Of a stretch of DNA of 64,000 bases, positions 1 to 9,680 are shown piece after piece. The stretch's first letter is position 1. Every line of letters begins with the position of its first letter. The stretch comes from Hypericum androsaemum (taxonomy: Eukaryota; Streptophyta; Magnoliopsida; Malpighiales; Hypericaceae): contig OZ023180.1 in NCBI GenBank assembly GCA_963995505.1, positions 9,309,301 through 9,373,300 of the forward strand, in the 5' to 3' direction. The notes under the pieces are model-generated. The model made no database searches, was not told the DNA's origin, and saw only the letters and a program-made list of their open reading frames with translations. The position numbers and the translations under genes are program-made.

Positions 1-2067
1 TTGAGTGGTTCCACAATCTTTTCTAAGATTGATCTCAAGAGTGGATACCATCAGATTCGCATCCGGCCTGGAGATGAGTGGAAAACGGCTTTCAAGACCA
101 AGGAGGGCCTGTTCGAATGGTTGGTAATGCCTTTCGGCCTGACCAATGCGCCTAGCACCTTTATGAGGCTCATGCATCAGGTTATGCGCCCTTACCTGGA
201 TAAGTTCGTGGTGGTCTACTTTGACGACATTTTGGTGTTTAGCAAGATGGAAGAGGAGCATTCTATGCATTTGAGGAAGGTATTAGACGTTCTAAGAGAG
301 AATAAGCTGTTTGCCAATTTTAAGAAATGCATACTGTGGCAAGACAAGTTGTTATTCCTCGGTTTCATTGTTGGAAAAGATGGGGTGCAAGTTGATCAAT
401 CTAAAGTAGATGCGATCCAATCGTGGCCTCGCCCGGTGAATGTAAGTCAATTACAGAGTTTTCTTGCTTTAGCTTCATTTTATAGGAAGTTCATTCGAGG
501 ATTCAGCATGATTGCTTCTCCACTGACTTCCTTGCTCAAGAAGAATGCACCTTTCGCGTGGAATGAAGAAGTAAATCAAGCTTTCCGTAAGCTGAAGGAT
601 TCCTTGAGCACCGCACCTGTCTTGTCCCTCCCAGACTTTGGCAAATTATTTGAAGTTGATGTTGATGCTTTCGGAGCTGGAATAGGAGCTGTGCTTACTC
701 AGGAGAAGAGGCCCATAGCTTATTTTAGCGAAAAGCTTAGCGAGCACAGGCAAACTTGGTCGACGTATGAAAAGGAGTTCTACGCTGTGTTTAGAGCTTT
801 GAAGACTTGGAAACATTACTTAATTGGTAAGGAGTTCGCACTCTATACTGATTATAGAGCTTTGAAATATTTAAATGATCAGTCGAAGCTATCGAATCAC
901 ATGCATGCCCGTTGGTCTACGTATTTGCAAAAGTTCCCGTTTAAGATTGTGCACAAGAGTGGAACTTTGAACGTAGTGGCTGATGCTCTAAGTAGAAGGG
1001 TTGCTTTGCTGGTTGAGTTAAGGGGCATGGTCACTGCCTTTAAAAGTCTACGAGAATTGTATGAAGAAGATGAAGACTTCGGTGTAATTTGGAAGAAGTG
1101 CAAAGCAGGGATTAGACATGAAGATTATTTTGTGCATGATGGATATCTCATGAAGGGAAATCAGCTGTGCGTGCCTAAGACCTCACTTCGGGATCAGCTT
1201 ATGTGGGAGATGCATGGTGGAGGTCTAGCTGCTCATTTAGGCCACGACAAGACATTGGCCGCCCTAGTTGAAAGATTTTACTGGCCAAAGATGGGAAAAG
1301 AAGTGGGAAAGGTGGTTAAACACTGCCGTGTTTGTCAAGAAACAAAGGGCAAAGTCCAGAATACGGGCTTGTACACTCCACTTCCCATCCCAAGGAACAT
1401 TTGGGAAGACCTCAGCATGGATTTTGTACTTGGCTTACCTCGCACCCCTCGTGGTGTAGATTCAATTTTTGTTGTGGTTGACAGGTTGTCTAAGATGGCT
1501 CACTTTATCCCTTTCCGAAAGACCACTGATGCTCATGGCGTGGCAAGATTGTTTTTCAAGGAGGTTGTACGATTGCATGGCGTTCCAAGGACAATCACCT
1601 CAGATAGGGATACAAAGTTTCTCGCAAGCTTCTGGCAAATGTTGTGGAGAATGTTTGATGCGAGCTTGCAATTCAGCACGACCGCTCACCCCCAAACTGA
1701 CGGACAAATGGAAGCCACCAACCGCACACTCGGGAGCTTACTAAGGAGCCTATGTCACGAGAAGCAACGCCAATGGGACCTCGCAATTCCCATCGCAGAA
1801 TTCGCATACAATGGAGCTGTCCATCGTTCAATGGGGCAATCACCATTCTCTTTGGTCTATACAAAAGTCCCAAATCATCTCGTCGATGTAAACTCAATGA
1901 TCAAGCCTCCTCAAGCTAATGTTTCAGCCATCTCATTTGCTGATCATGTGCAAGAAGTGCTAGAGGCCATTAAAAAAAGATTGGCTACGACCTATGCGAA
2001 GGAGAATGCCCGGGTTGATGAGCATAGGCGGCTGCAAGTGTTCCAGCCCAGAGAGGAAGTGATATGA
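1..2067 (+). CDS. pol: Pol polyprotein fragment of element A: RT, RNase H, integrase
   Basis: The 688-codon open frame runs from the window edge. RT is entered at the [12 protein letters not shown] motif (catalytic Asp ~11) and has the active-site box YFDD at ~73-76. RNase H follows: Asp ~222, Glu ~259, Asp ~284 and Asp ~328 (in ADALSRR) are all visible, although the usual TDH reads TDY. Integrase has an HHCC zinc domain (~405-445, with HCRVC) and a DD35E core with Asp ~474 (LSMDF), Asp ~535 (TSDRD) and Glu ~571 (GQME, where GQTE is usual), with 35 residues between the last two. These enzymes copy element RNA into DNA and insert it in the nucleus. The frame has no stop up to 2059. The last codons (from 2060) are LTR sequence of element B, so the protein is truncated before its C-terminal module, which lies at 8850-9100. 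Confidence 0.93.
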   Translation: MSGSTIFSKIDLKSGYHQIRIRPGDEWKTAFKTKEGLFEWLVMPFGLTNAPSTFMRLMHQVMRPYLDKFVVVYFDDILVFSKMEEEHSMHLRKVLDVLRENKLFANFKKCILWQDKLLFLGFIVGKDGVQVDQSKVDAIQSWPRPVNVSQLQSFLALASFYRKFIRGFSMIASPLTSLLKKNAPFAWNEEVNQAFRKLKDSLSTAPVLSLPDFGKLFEVDVDAFGAGIGAVLTQEKRPIAYFSEKLSEHRQTWSTYEKEFYAVFRALKTWKHYLIGKEFALYTDYRALKYLNDQSKLSNHMHARWSTYLQKFPFKIVHKSGTLNVVADALSRRVALLVELRGMVTAFKSLRELYEEDEDFGVIWKKCKAGIRHEDYFVHDGYLMKGNQLCVPKTSLRDQLMWEMHGGGLAAHLGHDKTLAALVERFYWPKMGKEVGKVVKHCRVCQETKGKVQNTGLYTPLPIPRNIWEDLSMDFVLGLPRTPRGVDSIFVVVDRLSKMAHFIPFRKTTDAHGVARLFFKEVVRLHGVPRTITSDRDTKFLASFWQMLWRMFDASLQFSTTAHPQTDGQMEATNRTLGSLLRSLCHEKQRQWDLAIPIAEFAYNGAVHRSMGQSPFSLVYTKVPNHLVDVNSMIKPPQANVSAISFADHVQEVLEAIKKRLATTYAKENARVDEHRRLQVFQPREEVI
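2055..2059. repeat. Target-site duplication of element B, left copy (GGAAG)
   Basis: Five bases directly before the TG terminus of the left LTR, identical to 8845-8849. Five-bp duplications are usual for Ty3/gypsy integrases. Confidence 0.93.
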
Positions 2068-2830
2068 ACCTCGGCAGGAGGCTCACAACGGACCGTGCTA
2101 CTTTGGATGGAACAGACCGCAACCCACGAACTCGAGCCTTGCCAGAACCTTGGTTTGGAAGAACCGCAACCCAAGTAATGGAATTTCGTGAACCTATGGT
2201 CCAAGTCGAATCACGCCACAAACGATGATGGAAGAATCGTTTGATAAGTGGAAAAGTTGTGCTCAAGCTTAGCAATCCAGTAATTAGCAAGAACACACAA
2301 GGAGTATCTTAACTCACAAAGAATGAAATCAATCTCAAAAGTTCATCCCTTTTTATTGTTAGGAGACCTCCTTATATAGGCTCCAAAGTACCAAAGTATT
2401 CCTAAACAAGCTAACTCCTAAAAAGGAGTTCAAAGGCTGGCCAAAACTCTCTTTCCTAATCTAAGGAGATTCTGGCCGAATTATTTCAACTAAATAAGAA
2501 ATAATCTAAGCAAATAATATCTAATAGAATAACTAATAGCTGCACGTCCAAAACAAGTAGATGCACTGACTAAATAGGTTGATTCTTCTTGATTCTCCAT
2601 GTGCGCATGCATCTAGAAGCTTACGTGCATGTCAAGCTTCCAAAATAGCCTCTATCACGTGCATGGGCTTTGCATGGGCCTCATGCACGTCCTTGCACTT
2701 GTACGCATTGGCTTAAGCCTAGACTTCTTGCATTAACCCATTAAGATCTGCTTGAAACATTTTGGCTCTTGCTCGTGTCATCGGCCCAATTGGTACTTGC
2801 ACTTGATGTGAGTCTTGTAGCTTCACATCA
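2060..2830 (-). repeat. 3' LTR of element B
   Basis: Its 771 bp match 8074-8844 almost base for base. It has TG at 2060 and CA at 2829-2830 and is flanked by TSD GGAAG on the left and the purine tract on the right. Read on the - strand it starts TGATGTGAAG and ends in TTCATATCA, and it contains a TATA-like box at 2370-2378. The first ~110 bp encode the end of Pol. This copy has two stops in that tail (TAG and TAA, near 2715-2721) where the 5' LTR copy reads Trp and Gln. Confidence 0.96.
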
Positions 2831-3117
2831 TTCCCCTCCGCTTGAAAAGGATTTTTCCTCAAATCGTCACCTACATCAAACGGACTCAAATCAGTAACAT
2901 TGAAAGAAGTACTAACATTATACTCACCTGGCAGGTCAAGCTTGTAGGCATTGTCATTGATGCGTTCAAGCACTTGAAACGGACCATCTCCCCGTGGTAT
3001 TAACTTTGAACGTTGTTGCGCAGGAAAGCGTTCCTTTCTCATGTGCAACCAGACCCAATCACCAGGCTCAAAGACAACCTTGTGCCGTCCTTTGTTTGCT
3101 TGTCTCGCATAGTGCAC
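2719..3117 (-). pseudogene. pol: Element B integrase C-terminal segment running into the 3' LTR
   Basis: 132 codons in the same frame as the integrase segment upstream, separated from it by one TGA at 3118-3120 (probably from CGA). It contains the GPF/Y-type module (GDGPFQVLERINDNAYKLD), which in Ty3/gypsy integrases lies after the catalytic core. There is no obvious chromodomain. The sequence NPFQAEGNDVK spans the LTR boundary, and the frame continues ~37 codons inside the LTR through GPMTRARAKMF to a TAG at 2719. In the 5' LTR copy the same tail stays open to 8646, so the ancestral protein was about 25 residues longer. Confidence 0.88.
2831..2841 (-). other. Polypurine tract of element B
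   Basis: On the - strand this reads GCGGAGGGGAA immediately before the 3' LTR start TGATGTG. It is where plus-strand DNA synthesis would be primed. The same motif lies beside LTR L3 at 63946-63955. Confidence 0.88.
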
Positions 3118-3120
3118 CGT

Positions 3121-4218
3121 TCATTTCTCTATGTTCATTCGCGCCTTCTCATGCAGTTGCTTGACAAATTCAGCCTTCCTCTTGCCATCTAAGTTAACAT
3201 GCTCACTCGAAGGCAAAGGTGATAAATCCAATGGAGTCAAAGGATTAAATCCATAAACAAGCTCAAATGGTGAGAATTGGGTAGCAGAATGAACTGAACG
3301 ATTATAAGCAAATTCAACATGTGGCAGACATTCTTCCCAAGTCTTAATGTTATGCTTGATAAGTGCTCTCAATAAAGTAGACAAAGTCCTATTTACAACT
3401 TCAGTTTGACCATCAGTTTGTGGATGACAAGTAGTAGAAAATAACAACTTGGTACCTAACTTACTCCACAAGGTCTTCCAAAAGTAACTCAGGAACTTAG
3501 CATCTCTATCAGAAATAATAGTTCTAGGCATACCATGCAACCTAACAACTTCTCTAAAGAACAAATCAGCAATGTTTGAAGCATCATCAGTCTTATGACA
3601 TGGAATAAAAGGTGCCATCTTAGAAAACCTATCCACTACCACAAAGATTGAATCCCTTCCACGTTTAGTCCGAGGCAGTCCTAACACAAAATCCATAGAG
3701 ATATCAATCCAAGGCTCACTAGGTATAGGTAGTGGGGTATACAAACCATGGGGTTTTACCTTTGACTTGGCTTGCTTGTATGTGATGCAACGTCCACAAA
3801 CTCTTTCAACGTCGCGCTTCATGTATGGCCAATAGAAGTGATCTTGTAGCATTGCCAAAGTCTTTGCGATTCCAAAGTGCCCCATCAATCCGCCTCCATG
3901 TGCCTCCTGAATTAGCAACTCTCGCATAGAACAATTAGGCACACAAAGTTTGTTCTCACAAAATAGGTAACCTTCATTCCAGAAAAATTTACCATTTGCA
4001 CGCTTCTCCGTAGCTCGGAACAGATCACCAAAATCAGTATCATCAGCATACAACTCTTTAAGGTGTTCAAAACCAATTAACTTCGCATCAAGAGTTGAGA
4101 TCAAAGCATACCTTCGCGATAGGGCATCAGCTACTACATTTTCCTTACCTTGCTTGTAGCGAATGACATAAGGAAATGTCTCAATGAACTCCACCCATCG
4201 TGCATGCCTCCTATTCAA
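3121..4218 (-). pseudogene. pol: Element B RNase H end and integrase
   Basis: A 365-codon open stretch. It starts with the end of RNase H ([11 protein letters not shown]), then has the integrase zinc domain ([10 protein letters not shown] ... CGRC) and a catalytic core with the first Asp in ISMDF, the second in ISDRD and Glu in GQTEVVNR, exactly 35 residues after the second Asp. The core residues are therefore intact. The stretch is bounded by in-frame stops, TAA at 4222-4224 (from Gln CAA by inference) and TGA at 3118-3120, so no full-length enzyme can be made. Its close similarity to element A shows A and B belong to related Ty3/gypsy families. Confidence 0.92.
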
Positions 4219-4224
4219 CTTGTG

Positions 4225-4614
4225 TTACTCCTTTAGGTGCTTGAGTGATTCATGATCAGTGTGGATCACGAATTCCTTGGGCCACAAGTAATGCTGCCAT
4301 GTTTCCAATGTTTGAACTAGTGCATACAATTCTTTGTCATAAGTTGGATAGTTCAAGGTTGCTCCACTTAGTTTTTCACTAAAGTAGGCAATTGGTCTCC
4401 CTTCTTGCATGAGGATAGCTCCAATCCCTATACCTGAGGCATCACATTCAACTTCAAAGATCTTAGCAAAGTTACGCAAAGCCAACAAAGGAGCATTAGT
4501 CAACTTCTCTTTGATGAGTTGGAATGAGTTCTCTTGAGCTTCTCCCCAACTAAATCCAACATTCTTCTTGATGACTTCAGTGAGGGGTGCGGCTAGGCTA
4601 CTAAAGTCTTTCAC
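4225..4614 (-). pseudogene. pol: Element B RNase H domain
   Basis: 129 codons between two in-frame stops. They hold the RT-RNase H tether and most of RNase [14 protein letters not shown] carries the first catalytic Asp, YDKELYALV the Glu, and [10 protein letters not shown] the second Asp. The last Asp, in ADALSRR, lies past the TAA in the next segment. RNase H removes the RNA strand of the RNA-DNA hybrid during reverse transcription. The preceding stop interrupts the F-x-RRF motif at the end of the RT connection. Confidence 0.9.
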
Positions 4615-4623
4615 GAACCTCCT

Positions 4624-4836
4624 CTAAAAGCTAGCTAAGCCATGAAAACTTCGAACGTTAGCAACACTTGTAGGACTTGGCCAGTCCCGGATGGCTCGAA
4701 TCTTCTCCTCATCAACCTGTATCCCGTGAGCACTAACAACAAAACCCAAGAATACAAGTTTATCTGTGCAAAATGTGCACTTCTTCAAGTTGGCAAACAA
4801 TTGATCCTCTCTAAGTGCATCTAGGACAGATTTCAA
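4624..4836 (-). pseudogene. pol: Element B RT thumb/connection segment
   Basis: 70 codons with the LFANLKKCTF and KLVFLGFVVS motifs that follow the YFDD box in Ty3/gypsy RT. The segment is in the same frame as the RT segment upstream (stop at 4855-4857) and RNase H downstream (TAG at 4621-4623, in place of Tyr of FYRRF by family comparison). Confidence 0.88.
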
Positions 4837-4854
4837 ATGCTCTACATGATCCTC

Positions 4855-5817
4855 TCAACTCGTACTATAAATGAGTATATCATCAAAGTACACAACGACA
4901 AATTTGCCAATAAATGGATGTAAGACATGATTCATAAGGCGCATGAATGTACTAGGTGCATTAGATAACCCAAACGGCATGACCATCCACTCATACAACC
5001 CATATTTTGTTTTAAAAGCAGTCTTCCACTCATCTCCTTTTTTCATCCTAATCTGATGATAACCACTTTTTAAGTCAATCTTAGAAAACATGCAAGATCC
5101 ATGCAACTCATCTAACATGTCATCTAAGCGAGGAATAGGGTGACAATATTTTACCGTGATGTTGTTGACAGCTCGGCAATCAACACACATCCTCCATGAT
5201 CCATCCTTCTTAGGCACAAGTAGGACTGGAACAGCACATGGGCTCATGCTTTCTCTCACGTACCCTTTTTCCAAAAGCTCATTGACTTGCCTCTCAAGTT
5301 CCTTTGTTTCCTCAGGATTACTTCTATATGCAGGGCGGTTAGGTATGGTAGCTCCTGGAACAAAGTCAATTTGATGCTCAATCCCTCGTATAGGTGGTAA
5401 TCCAGCTGGTAGCTCTTTGGGAAAGACATTCTTGAAGTCCTGTAAGAGAGAAACAACCATACTAGGCAAGTGTGGCTCAAGTTCGTTAGTGATCAAAAGT
5501 GTCTCCCTCCACCGAAGTAAGATCATAGACTTTTTTTCAAAACAAGCTTGCTTGATTTCACTTGCTCCCACATAGTAGTTCTTTTTCCATCCCTCGGATT
5601 TTCTCTCAATGGCCGATTTCAATTCTATTTTTCTGGCTTCTTTTGCTCGCTCCATTGTATCCTCTCTTTTGGCCATTTTTCCTTTCTGTTTTTCGGCTTC
5701 TTCTCTCCTCTCAATTCGTTTCTTTTGATTGCCTTTTTTTCTCTCATCACTTTCTTTTTGTAACTTCATCTGATCTTCACAAACTTGTGATGGCGCTAAG
5801 GGTGCCAAAGTGAACAC
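4855..5817 (-). pseudogene. pol: Element B reverse transcriptase with a charged N-terminal spacer
   Basis: 320 codons. Residues ~15-100 are a Lys/Glu/Arg-rich, probably coiled spacer between protease and RT. RT begins near ~130 ([17 protein letters not shown]), with [31 protein letters not shown] (first catalytic Asp) and YFDDILIYS (catalytic Asp pair) in the standard order. It ends at a TGA at 4855-4857, most simply a CGA codon changed by C-to-T. The domain is recognisable but the polyprotein is cut just after the active site. Confidence 0.92.
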
Positions 5818-5864
5818 ACGCCTATTGAGTGTGAATGAGTACTTGTTGGTGTGTCCGTCATGAG

Positions 5865-6344
5865 TTACTCTTCTATCAAACTGCCACGCCTCCCCAACAG
5901 TAGATGACTAGCTTGCATTGGCACAACATCGCACAACACTTCATCTTTGTACTTGCCAATGCGAAATGTCACTGGCACTTGCTTCTCCACTCGTACTTCT
6001 CCACTATCATTCAGCCATTGCAGCTTGTAGGGTTTAGGGTGTTTCTTCGTGAGTAACCCTAACTTCTCAACCATAGTAGTGCTTGCTACGTTAGCACAGC
6101 TGCCTCCATCAATGAGGACACTACACACCTTGTCCTTGACATAACACCTTGTATGGAAGATATTCTCCCTTTGTGCTTTGTCATCTTCTTCTCTTGCTTG
6201 CAAGTTCAAGGCTCTTCTTGCCACTAGAGTGAGTCCTTCAGGAACTTGAATTTCCTCTTCGGATACGTCTTCCAATAAAGGTATGCTATCATGATCTGAA
6301 TCTTCTCCTTCTGTTACGACCTCCCCACTCTTTCTAATCACCAT
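5865..6344 (-). pseudogene. pol: Element B aspartic protease region
   Basis: 159 codons in a different frame from gag and from RT. The active-site loop is VLIDGGSCANVAST (DGG where DSG or DTG is common), followed by LGLLTKKHPKPYKLQWL and the HLLLGR motif near the end, as in plant Ty3/gypsy proteases. At HLLLGR the frame goes wrong. The expected PWQFDRRV is readable one frame over, so one base appears to be missing near 5880. The protein would have cut the Gag-Pol precursor. Confidence 0.88.
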
Positions 6345-7450
6345 AATCTGTTTGTTAGGGCATTAACTTGTGGATGACACTTGAAGCACTTGATATCACG
6401 GTTTCGTGTGGGAGTGGCTTCCACCTTCTTTTGAGAATTGGCATTGGAATTCTCAGTCTTGTGCTCTATCTTGGTTGCCTGTGGTTTGTCAAATTTCTTT
6501 GAATAGTTTGGCTTCCAATTAGCACTTGATGTAGCTCTTGTTCCTCCTCCTCCTCTCTTCAGTTGCTTCACAATTTTCGTGGCCATATGCACCATGTCCT
6601 ACAACTCCACATAGTGTTGCAACTCTACTTTGTCATGGATCTCGGGATTGAGTCCATCCAAGAACCTTGCCATGGTAGCTTCTCTATCTTCCTCCACGTC
6701 AGCTCTTATCATGGCCATCTCCATCTGTTTGTAATATTTTTCCATGCTCAGACTTCCTTGTCTCATTCCTTGTAACTTCTTGTATAGCTCTCGGTAGTAA
6801 TGACTTGGAACAAAACATTTCCTCATCACCACTTTCATCTTCTCCCATGTAGCTATAGGACGCTCTCCATTACGCCTCCTACTTGTGACAAGTTGATCCC
6901 ACCACGTTATAGCATAATCAGCGAACTCAGTCACAGCTAGCTTTACCTTCTTTGTTTCGGAACAATTGTGGCAATCAAACACGAACTCAATCTTCTTCTC
7001 CCACTCTAGGTATGCTTTCGGGTCAGAACGACCTGCAAAGGAAGGTATCTTTAGCTTAATACTTCCCAAGTTGTCATCTCCTCTTCGCCTTGCTTCTCTA
7101 GGTGGGCGGTCAGTCCTTGCTCACCTAAGATTCCTTGTAGAGCCTACGTCCTCCTCCTGAAAAGGGTCAGAATCTTCTTCACTTGTTCTTCCCAAAGGTG
7201 CTCTCCTTCTTTGTGCATAGAATTCTCCTCCACTTAAGCCTCCCAAAGGTGCAAACCTTCATTGTGCTTGGACTTCTCTTCTTGGTTGTTGGCTGTTGCG
7301 AGTGTCCTCCATTGCATCTATGCGTTGTTGCAACGGCTCCATCTCCGCTCGCATCATTTGTTGGAATTTTCCTGTCAGGGCCTCCACAAATACCTTAAGA
7401 CCAACATCAGCCAACGTACCCTCTTTTTCTCTTTGATCTTCGTAAGACAT
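6338..7450 (-). pseudogene. gag: Element B gag (capsid, nucleocapsid), broken
   Basis: The frame starts at ATG 7450 (MSYEDQREKEGT), has TGA at 7259-7261, then the capsid core (7069-6599) with motifs such as YAITWWDQL, TWEKMKVVMRK and FLDGLNPEI of the Retrotrans_gag family. A TAG at 6599-6601 separates the basic, Gly/Asn/Lys-rich nucleocapsid part (6595-6338). The zinc knuckle is damaged: CFKC is present, but the glycine-histidine part is deleted and the last Cys (CPNK) is in another frame. Gag would package element RNA in cytoplasmic particles. At least two stops and one frameshift make it non-functional. Confidence 0.88.
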
Positions 7451-8058
7451 CTTGCTGCAAGAAAATTTCGTTAGTAAAAAAAATTGATGGCCTCACAAGT
7501 TCACTCCCTTACGTGTTTACTCTCAATGTAAGTTGCACTCAAGTTCACTCGTCTTTGCACTCAATTATTTGGCTTTTCTCTCTAATGCACTCACAAACTC
7601 TTGCCTTTTTCCTCTCGTGATACTCTTGTACGTTCTTACTAAGCTAACAAGGCTTTGCTTGAACTACACGGATCACTATCAAAGGTAGTTCCTTGTTTTC
7701 TTGCGTTGCACGTAGATTACTTCGGACTGAATTCCTCTTGTTTTCTGTCCGCCTATTGGTTTTTGCTTCTTGCTTCCTCTTTTGTTTCTCTTGCGTTTTC
7801 TCTTTAATCGCAAGCTTCCTAATTCACCTTGCTCCACTTTAGTCTTGCAATTTCCTGTTTAGTCTTGCTTCTTCTTTTGTTTTCCGTTTCTTTTCTTTTT
7901 TTTTCTTTTTTTTTCTCTTTTGATCAGAATACACAACCTAGAATAACTAAGTCACGAATCTGATTGCTCGAACACAAACGAATCAAACTACTTATGAAAA
8001 ATGAATTGGATACTAGACCAACAAAAAGGAAAGGTAAAGATAGATAGTAGCAAGCCGT
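7451..8058 (-). other. 5' untranslated leader of element B
   Basis: The 608 bp between the primer-binding site and the gag ATG have no coding content. The T-rich run on the + strand at about 7879-7920 is an A-rich run in the element RNA. No other signal was seen. Confidence 0.75.
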
Positions 8059-8071
8059 GGCTCTGATACCA
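8059..8071 (-). other. Primer-binding site for initiator tRNA-Met (element B)
   Basis: The - strand reads TGGTATCAGAGCC, complementary to the 3' end of plant initiator tRNA-Met, and starts two bases (TT) after the 5' LTR terminus at 8074. This fixes the element's orientation. Confidence 0.95.
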
Positions 8072-8384
8072 AATAATATGAACCTCGGCAGGAGGCTCAC
8101 AACGGACCGTGCTACTTTGGATGGAACAGATCGCAACCCACAAACTCGAGCCTTGCCAGAACCTTGGTTTGGAAGAACCGTAACCCAAGCAATGGAATTT
8201 CGTGAACCTATGGTCCAAGTCGAATCACGCCACAAACGATGATGGAAGAATCGTTTGATAAGTGGAAAAGTTGCGCTCAAGCTTAGCAATGCAGCAATTA
8301 GCAAGAACACACAAGGAGTATCTTAACTCACAAAGAATGAAATCAATCTCAAAAGTTCGTCCCTTTTTATTGTTAGGAGACCTC

Positions 8385-8393
8385 CTTATATAG
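8385..8393 (-). promoter_or_regulatory. Probable TATA box in the 5' LTR of element B
   Basis: The - strand reads TATATAAGG about 450 bp into the LTR, and the other LTR carries it at 2370-2378. Its position fits a U3 promoter. The transcription start was not determined. Confidence 0.6.
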
Positions 8394-8645
8394 TCTCCAA
8401 AGTACCAAAGTATTCCTAAACAAGCTAACTCCTAAAAAGGAGTTCAAAGGCTGGCCAAAACTCTCTTTCCTAATCTAAGGAGATTCTAGCCGAATTATTT
8501 CAACTAAATAAGAAATAATCTAAGCAAATAATATCTAATAGAATAACTAATAGCTGCACGTCCAAAACAAGTAGATGCACGGACTAAATAGGTTGATTCT
8601 TCTTGATTCTCCATGTTTCCATGCATCTAGAAGCTTACGTGCATG

Positions 8646-8844
8646 TCAAGCTTCCAAAATAGCCTCTATCACGTGCATGGGCTTTGCATGGGCCTCATGC
8701 ACGTCCTTGCACTTGTACGCATTGGCTTGAGCCCAGACTTCTTGCATTAACCCATTAAGATCTGCTTGAAACATTTTGGCTCTTGCTCGTGTCATCGGCC
8801 CAATTGGTACTTGCACTTGATGTGAGTCTTGTAGCTTCACATCA
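8646..8844 (-). other. Pol C-terminal tail encoded inside the LTR (intact copy)
   Basis: In the pol frame, the LTR start (GND-VKLQDSHQ) stays open for about 66 codons: VPIGPMTRARAKMF, LNGLMQEV, WAQANAYK, then a stop at 8646. In the 3' LTR, the copy that would actually be translated, the tail is cut after LMQEV by TAG and TAA. A related motif (RARTKHFKSQL, GLISKL, SWAQAN) is present in LTR family L. Coding into the 3' LTR is known for CRM-type chromoviruses; its use here is inferred. Confidence 0.7.
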
Positions 8845-8849
8845 GGAAG
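8845..8849. repeat. Target-site duplication of element B, right copy (GGAAG)
   Basis: Identical to 2055-2059. Directly after it, the integrase frame of element A resumes. Confidence 0.93.
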
Positions 8850-9100
8850 TAATGGTATTTTTCTGGAAGGAGCGTATGCCATCAAGCTTAGGAGGAAAAC
8901 TACAACAGAAGAAGTTCGGGCCTTATAAGATTCTACGAAAAGTCAATGACAATGCCTACGTCGTGGATTTACCGGAGGAGTTTGGGGTTTCGAAGACTTT
9001 TAATGTAGCGGACTTAACTCCTTACTTCAATCCGTTGCCTTTGCCTTCGAGATTAGCAACTTGGGGCGAGTCTATCTTAAAGAAGGAGAGGATGCCGTAG
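8850..9100 (+). CDS. pol: Element A integrase C-terminal fragment
   Basis: This is the continuation of the frame that stops at the insertion point 2059. It begins with VMVFFWKERMP and contains the GPF/Y-type module GPYKILRKVNDNAYVVDLP, then FNVADLTPYF, and ends at TAG 9098-9100. The segment lines up with the end of element B integrase (FNVTDLSPF) and has no chromodomain. It lacks a start of its own and is not expected to be expressed separately. It proves that element A is the older, host element. Confidence 0.85.
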
Positions 9101-9680
9101 GAACTCGTTCAAGAATAAGAGCTACGTATTCGTTCAAGAATAAGAGCTATGTATGCATGGAATTGCATGGATCCCACCAGCCAAGTTAAATTGTTCTTGT
9201 AATAAATAAGCTACTTATGATAGCATTTTAATTTTCCCTTTCCGTTTCATAGGTTGGCAGCTGAATAAGGAGCCTTTAGTTATTTGCATTTAAGAGTAAT
9301 AATTGGGGATTAATGGCGGATTGTAACAGCCAACTCAATAGCTAAAATCCGCCTAATTGTACGCCCTTTTAAGGGGAACGAGGTGAATGAGAAAGGCAAC
9401 TTAATTTCCCCACATTTTCTGAAGCTGGAAGCTTCTATCCTTTTGAACTTTCGTGCGTGACCCCTCCTTCTTTTGCCCTGCTGGCCGCTTGAATCAATTC
9501 AAGCCAACCTCAATCAAGCAACGGAAGTTGCAAGATTGTTGTATTATCTTTTCCGAATTCACCCGGTCCATCCGACCATATGTTTGAATCTTTCGTTGAG
9601 CTACGCTAGGAAGACTATCCAATTCTCCGGATCGCAGAACAACTACCCAATCTTGATTCAAGCTACTGTAGGACTTCAAA
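9101..9680 (+). other. Probable 3' untranslated/LTR remnant of element A
   Basis: These 580 bp have no coding content. They have mixed base composition unlike the minisatellite that follows. An LTR-like stretch around 9355-9400 (CCCTTTTAAGGGGAACGAGG) resembles a TATA-proximal U3/R region, but neither a TG/CA pair nor a purine tract could be placed with confidence. The right edge is taken as the first regular AAGGCAAGAA unit. Confidence 0.4.
9105..9154. repeat. 25-bp tandem duplication in the element A tail
   Basis: 9105-9129 and 9130-9154 are the same 25 bp (TCGTTCAAGAATAAGAGCTA...) with one C/T difference. It looks like a simple slippage duplication just after the Pol stop. Confidence 0.85.

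Larger units (their letters stand above)
2060..8844 (-). mobile_element. Ty3/gypsy retrotransposon B, complete but decayed, nested in element A
   Basis: A 6785-bp element on the - strand with every structural landmark: two 771-bp LTRs (2060-2830 and 8074-8844), TSD GGAAG, a tRNA-Met primer-binding site next to the 5' LTR, a purine tract next to the 3' LTR, and gag, protease, RT, RNase H and integrase in the Ty3/gypsy order. By eye the LTRs differ at about 17 positions with no indels (about 2%), so the insertion is fairly young. The coding region is dead, with in-frame stops in gag and pol, several of them C-to-T type, plus two frameshifts. Pol continues into the 3' LTR, which with the integrase type suggests a chromovirus, possibly CRM-like. 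That lineage call is inference; a domain tree was not possible here. Confidence 0.95.
8074..8844 (-). repeat. 5' LTR of element B
   Basis: Its 771 bp match 2060-2830. The outer terminus at 8844 is canonical (CA on +, TG on -). The inner end reads TA instead of TG on the + strand, one of about 17 differences from the other LTR. TSD GGAAG follows at 8845-8849. It would hold the promoter of the element (TATA box at 8385-8393). Confidence 0.96.
1..9680 (+). mobile_element. Ty3/gypsy retrotransposon A, 5'-truncated by the window and split by element B
   Basis: The element enters from the left edge inside reverse transcriptase. It carries RT, RNase H and integrase in one open frame to 2059, is interrupted by element B at 2060-8844, and resumes at 8850 with the integrase C-terminal region, stopping at 9098-9100. 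The 5-bp sequence GGAAG on both sides of B (2055-2059 and 8845-8849) shows the split is a simple insertion. The stretch 9101-9680 is probably its 3' untranslated and LTR sequence, but no LTR boundary could be fixed, and the minisatellite begins at about 9681. The 5' LTR, gag and protease lie outside the window. The right end is therefore approximate. Confidence 0.85.

Noticed and set aside
4642..4824. Short + strand frames across the element B coding region (for example 4642-4824, 5562-5813, 6563-6775)
   Set aside because: They are antisense shadows of the - strand gag-pol reading frames.
9355..9400. A defined 3' LTR boundary for element A
   Set aside because: The stretch looks LTR-like, but no matching 5' LTR is in the window and no PPT plus TG start could be fixed.
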